Positions 61,651 to 64,000 of a stretch of DNA of 64,000 nucleotides are shown one piece after another. The notes below the pieces were generated by a model. It was given only the letters and a program-made list of their open reading frames with translations. It ran no database searches and was not told the DNA's origin. The stretch spans positions 189,909 to 253,908 of the forward strand of contig JADJSA010000006.1 in the NCBI GenBank assembly GCA_016711925.1, in the 5' to 3' direction. The translations under genes and the position numbers were made by a program. Every line of letters starts with the position of its first letter. Within the stretch, counting starts at the first letter, position 1. This stretch comes from Candidatus Methylophosphatis haderslevensis (GTDB lineage: Bacteria; Pseudomonadota; Gammaproteobacteria; Burkholderiales; Rhodocyclaceae).

Positions 61651-63171
61651 GCCTTCGCGATCGACCGCATTCTGATCCTGTCCGTCTTCATCGTCGCCTC
61701 CTGCGGGCTCGCCTACGAGCTGATCGCGGGTGCCTTGTCGAGCTATCTGCTCGGCGATTCGGTGCTGCAGTTCTCGTCGATCATCGGCTGCTACCTGTTC
61801 GCGATGGGGGTCGGCGCCCACCTGTCGAAATACGTGCGCGACGAGGACGTGCTGGCGCGCTTCGTCGACATCGAGTTGCTGGTCGGGCTGCTCGGCGGCT
61901 TGTCGGCCACCGCGCTGTTCCTCACCTTCTCCTGGCTCGCCGCGCCATTTCGCACCACGCTGTATGCGCTGGTATTCGCGATCGGCGTGCTGGTCGGCAT
62001 GGAGATTCCCCTCGTCATGCGCGCGCTCAACGCACGCTCCGCGCAGTTTAGCGAACTGGTGGCAAAGGTGTTGACCTTCGATTACCTCGCCGCCCTGGCC
62101 GTTTCGCTGCTGTCTCCGCTCGTGTTGGCGCCGCGTCTCGGGCTGTCGCGGACCGGACTGCTGTTCGGCATGTTGAATGTCGCGGTTGGACTGTGGACCA
62201 TCCGGGTGTTCCGCAAGAGCCTGCCGCGGCCGGGCGCCCAGGTGCTGCGCGGCGCCGCCGTCTTCGCGCTGCTGGGCGGCGTCTTTCTGGTATCCGACCG
62301 GCTCGTCACCTGGGCCGAAAAGGGCCTGTTCGGCGACGAGATCGTGCATGCGGTCAGCACGCCTACCAGCGCCTGGTCATCACCCCGCTGGCAGGACGAC
62401 CTGCGGCTCTACATCAACGGCAACCTGCAGTTCTCCTCGCGACGAGCACCGCTACCACGAGGCGCTGGTGCATCCGGCGCTCGAATCGGCGCCGTGGGCG
62501 CGCTCGGTGCTGGTACTGGGCGGCGGCGACGGGCTGGCACTCCGCGAAGTGCTCAAATACCCGAACGTCGAGTCGGTGACCCTGGTCGACCTGGATGCCG
62601 AGATGACGCGATTGTTCTCGACCTCGGCGCCGCTGACCGCGCTCAATCACGGCTCGCTGGCCGACCCGCGGGTGACGGTGATCAACCAGGATGCCGCGCA
62701 GTGGATCGAGCACAGCGAGCAGATGTTCGATGCGGCGATCGTGGACTTCCCCGACCCGTCGAGCTTCGCCCTCGGCAAGCTCTATTCGGTGCCGTTCTAC
62801 CGGCTGCTCGCCAGGCGCGTGGCCGTCAATGGCTATGTGGTCGTGCAGTCGACCGCCCTATTTCGCGCCGCGGGCCTACTGGTCGATCGTCGCCACCCTG
62901 GCGGAAGCAGGTTGCGCACCTAGCCCCTATCCTCCTTCACCTGTAATCACCTCGTTCAGCCGGATGGGGTTTCGTCATTGCTGGCCTCGCTACGGAGCGT
63001 TTTCCCGCCGCCTCCGGGATACCGCATACCGATGCGCTTTCTCGGTACCGAAGTGACTCCCGGCTTATGTTCGCCCTTCGCACCCGACATAACGCGGCAC
63101 GCCGGTGGAAAGCACATCTGAACAACCGGTCGCTCGTTACTTGTTCCGAGCAGGACTGGCACCACGCGTGA
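61651..63171 (+). pseudogene. Membrane-anchored spermidine synthase-like protein; multiple frameshifts
   Basis: The first 230 residues are membrane helices (FIVASCGLAYELIAGALSSY, SSIIGCYLFAMGVGAHLSKY). The second half is a spermidine synthase domain (SVLVLGGGDGLALREVLKY, VTLVDLDAEM, FDAAIVDFPDPSSFALGKLY). This is the class with an N-terminal membrane part, an aminopropyl transferase fold without certain activity. Indels near 62363, 62384, 62440 and 62855 and several more after 62900 break the frame, yet pieces such as WGFVIAGLATERF and LNNRSLV continue to 63171. No good start codon is visible, and the frame begins near 61645-61651. Whether this is decay or poor sequence is unresolved. Confidence 0.7.
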
Positions 63172-63179
63172 TCCCGTTG

Positions 63180-64000
63180 ATGGATCAGCTGACGGCTCTC
63201 TGCTCGCGGCGGGCGCTGCCGGCGCCGCCGCCGCGAGCGGTGCCGGGTTCTGGCGCTGGCTGGAAATCCCAGCTGCGGTTCGCGCGCCGGGTCGCGAACT
63301 CGGCCATCTGCTGCGCAATCCCATCCATGCCCCGCCGCCGCGCGCTGAAACCGACGCGGTGATACCTGCGGCTCGGGTGCCGCCAGGCTTGCCACCGCGG
63401 CACGGCGAAACTCGGCCACACGCAGTTCATCGTCGTGGCGGGGCCGAAACCAGCAGCAACTGTCGTCGGTCATCGCCGGCGGTATCTTCCGACCGGCGCA
63501 CTACCTACCGTTGCCCTCGCGCGAATCGACGCATGTGCGCGAGATATTGCGGAAATTCCGGCATGATCTGGACGACGCGCAAAAAACCGGCGACCTTTAC
63601 TACGACGGCGCTGGTATTGGTGCATGCGCTTCGAATCGCCCAGGTGCTGATCGACTGGCGAACCAGTGGCATGACGCTGCCGGCAGACGCCCTGGAAAGC
63701 GCGCATGAGTATCAGCGCTTTTTCGCGCAAGTCGACGCCAGCTCGCGCAGGCGCGCCGCGGCGCTTAACAGCCGGCGCGCGTTCGCCAGCGCCGATCGTC
63801 GCGTCTCCGGCAGGCCCACCAGCCACCGCGTGCGCTCGATACCCATGACCTTCGCCGCCACGGCTCTCAAACGCGCACGGAAACTGCACCTTTACCGCGT
63901 TGCGTTGGTACCTCGTTACGCGCCTGCTGCCAGAGACGACTATGGCCGCGCGCCTCCAGCGAAGTCTCCGCCTGCGCCGGCCTGCACTATTTTGCCAGCC
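63180..64000 (+). pseudogene. FAD-dependent amine-oxidase-like gene, heavily frameshifted, 3' end outside the window
   Basis: No long frame exists, but translated pieces in changing frames follow a flavin oxidoreductase in order: an Ala-rich leader with FWRWLEIPAAVRAPGRELG, HLLRNPIHAPPPRAETDAV before the expected FAD loop, then HYLPLPSRESTHVREIL, LPADALESAHEYQRFFAQV, RRAFA, and near the end DDYG and GLHYF. The part between about 63360 and 63450 that should hold the FAD-binding GXGXXG is missing or scrambled. Genes of this kind often follow spermidine synthase-like genes. The call rests on recalled family sequence. Confidence 0.5.

Overview
The window is GC-rich, densely coded chromosomal DNA from a Gram-negative bacterium, most likely a betaproteobacterium and possibly of the Rhodocyclales. 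The evidence is an NtrY/NtrX-type pair, hemE next to priA, DUF1840, DUF3108, a DUF6394 protein beside a K+ channel, and GTG starts with ATGA/GTGA stop-start overlaps. No rRNA, tRNA or CRISPR array was found. The genus is inference.

Layout. 0-6.4 kb: 3' part of an NtrY-like kinase, an NtrX-like regulator with a degenerate AAA+ domain, hemE, an AT-richer gap with two perfect DnaA boxes, priA. 6.6-13 kb: a Cu(I)/Ag(I) CusCBA efflux operon with CusF fused to CusB. 13.2-20.8 kb: accessory genes, namely a halohydrin dehalogenase-type SDR with the complete family fingerprint, a TcmP/three-Cys-motif pair, a REP-associated transposase, TfoX-N, GNAT, tautomerase and flavodoxin-fold genes, and a methyltransferase. 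21-33.5 kb: housekeeping genes, including two ABC-F proteins (YbiT, YheS), an acyltransferase, beta-carbonic anhydrase, a ROK kinase, an MFS transporter and a P2A-type ATPase.

34-47.5 kb is a defence island. It holds a DUF1016 nuclease-family gene, a decayed first hsdM, then a tightly coupled operon hsdM-hsdS-(21-codon ORF)-REase effector-middle component-DUF3732 ABC ATPase-hsdR, followed by a fragment of a different hsdR. The middle three genes look like an ABC three-component (ABC-3C) conflict system placed inside a type I restriction operon. The HsdR carries a C-terminal LexA-like S24 peptidase domain. The two flanking remnants suggest that the intact operon replaced the middle of an older type I locus. 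This is the most interesting part of the window.

48-57.5 kb: a DUF6394 protein with an RCK/TrkA-type K+ channel, a propionyl-CoA synthetase-like ligase, an orphan TssB-TssC-like sheath fusion behind a P2C-type ATPase, and an AlkA-type glycosylase. 57.5-64 kb: a polyamine/membrane cluster with SpeD, two small proteins, DUF4178, SPFH-SHOCT and DUF350, and, divergently, a membrane-anchored spermidine synthase-like gene and an FAD amine-oxidase-like gene.

Two features cross the whole window. A family of short intergenic palindromes with the core CCGCATGGA resembles REP elements. Many otherwise intact conserved genes carry single-base indels, which become very dense after about 58.8 kb and are probably sequence errors. 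Coordinates and function in those genes should be read with that in mind.
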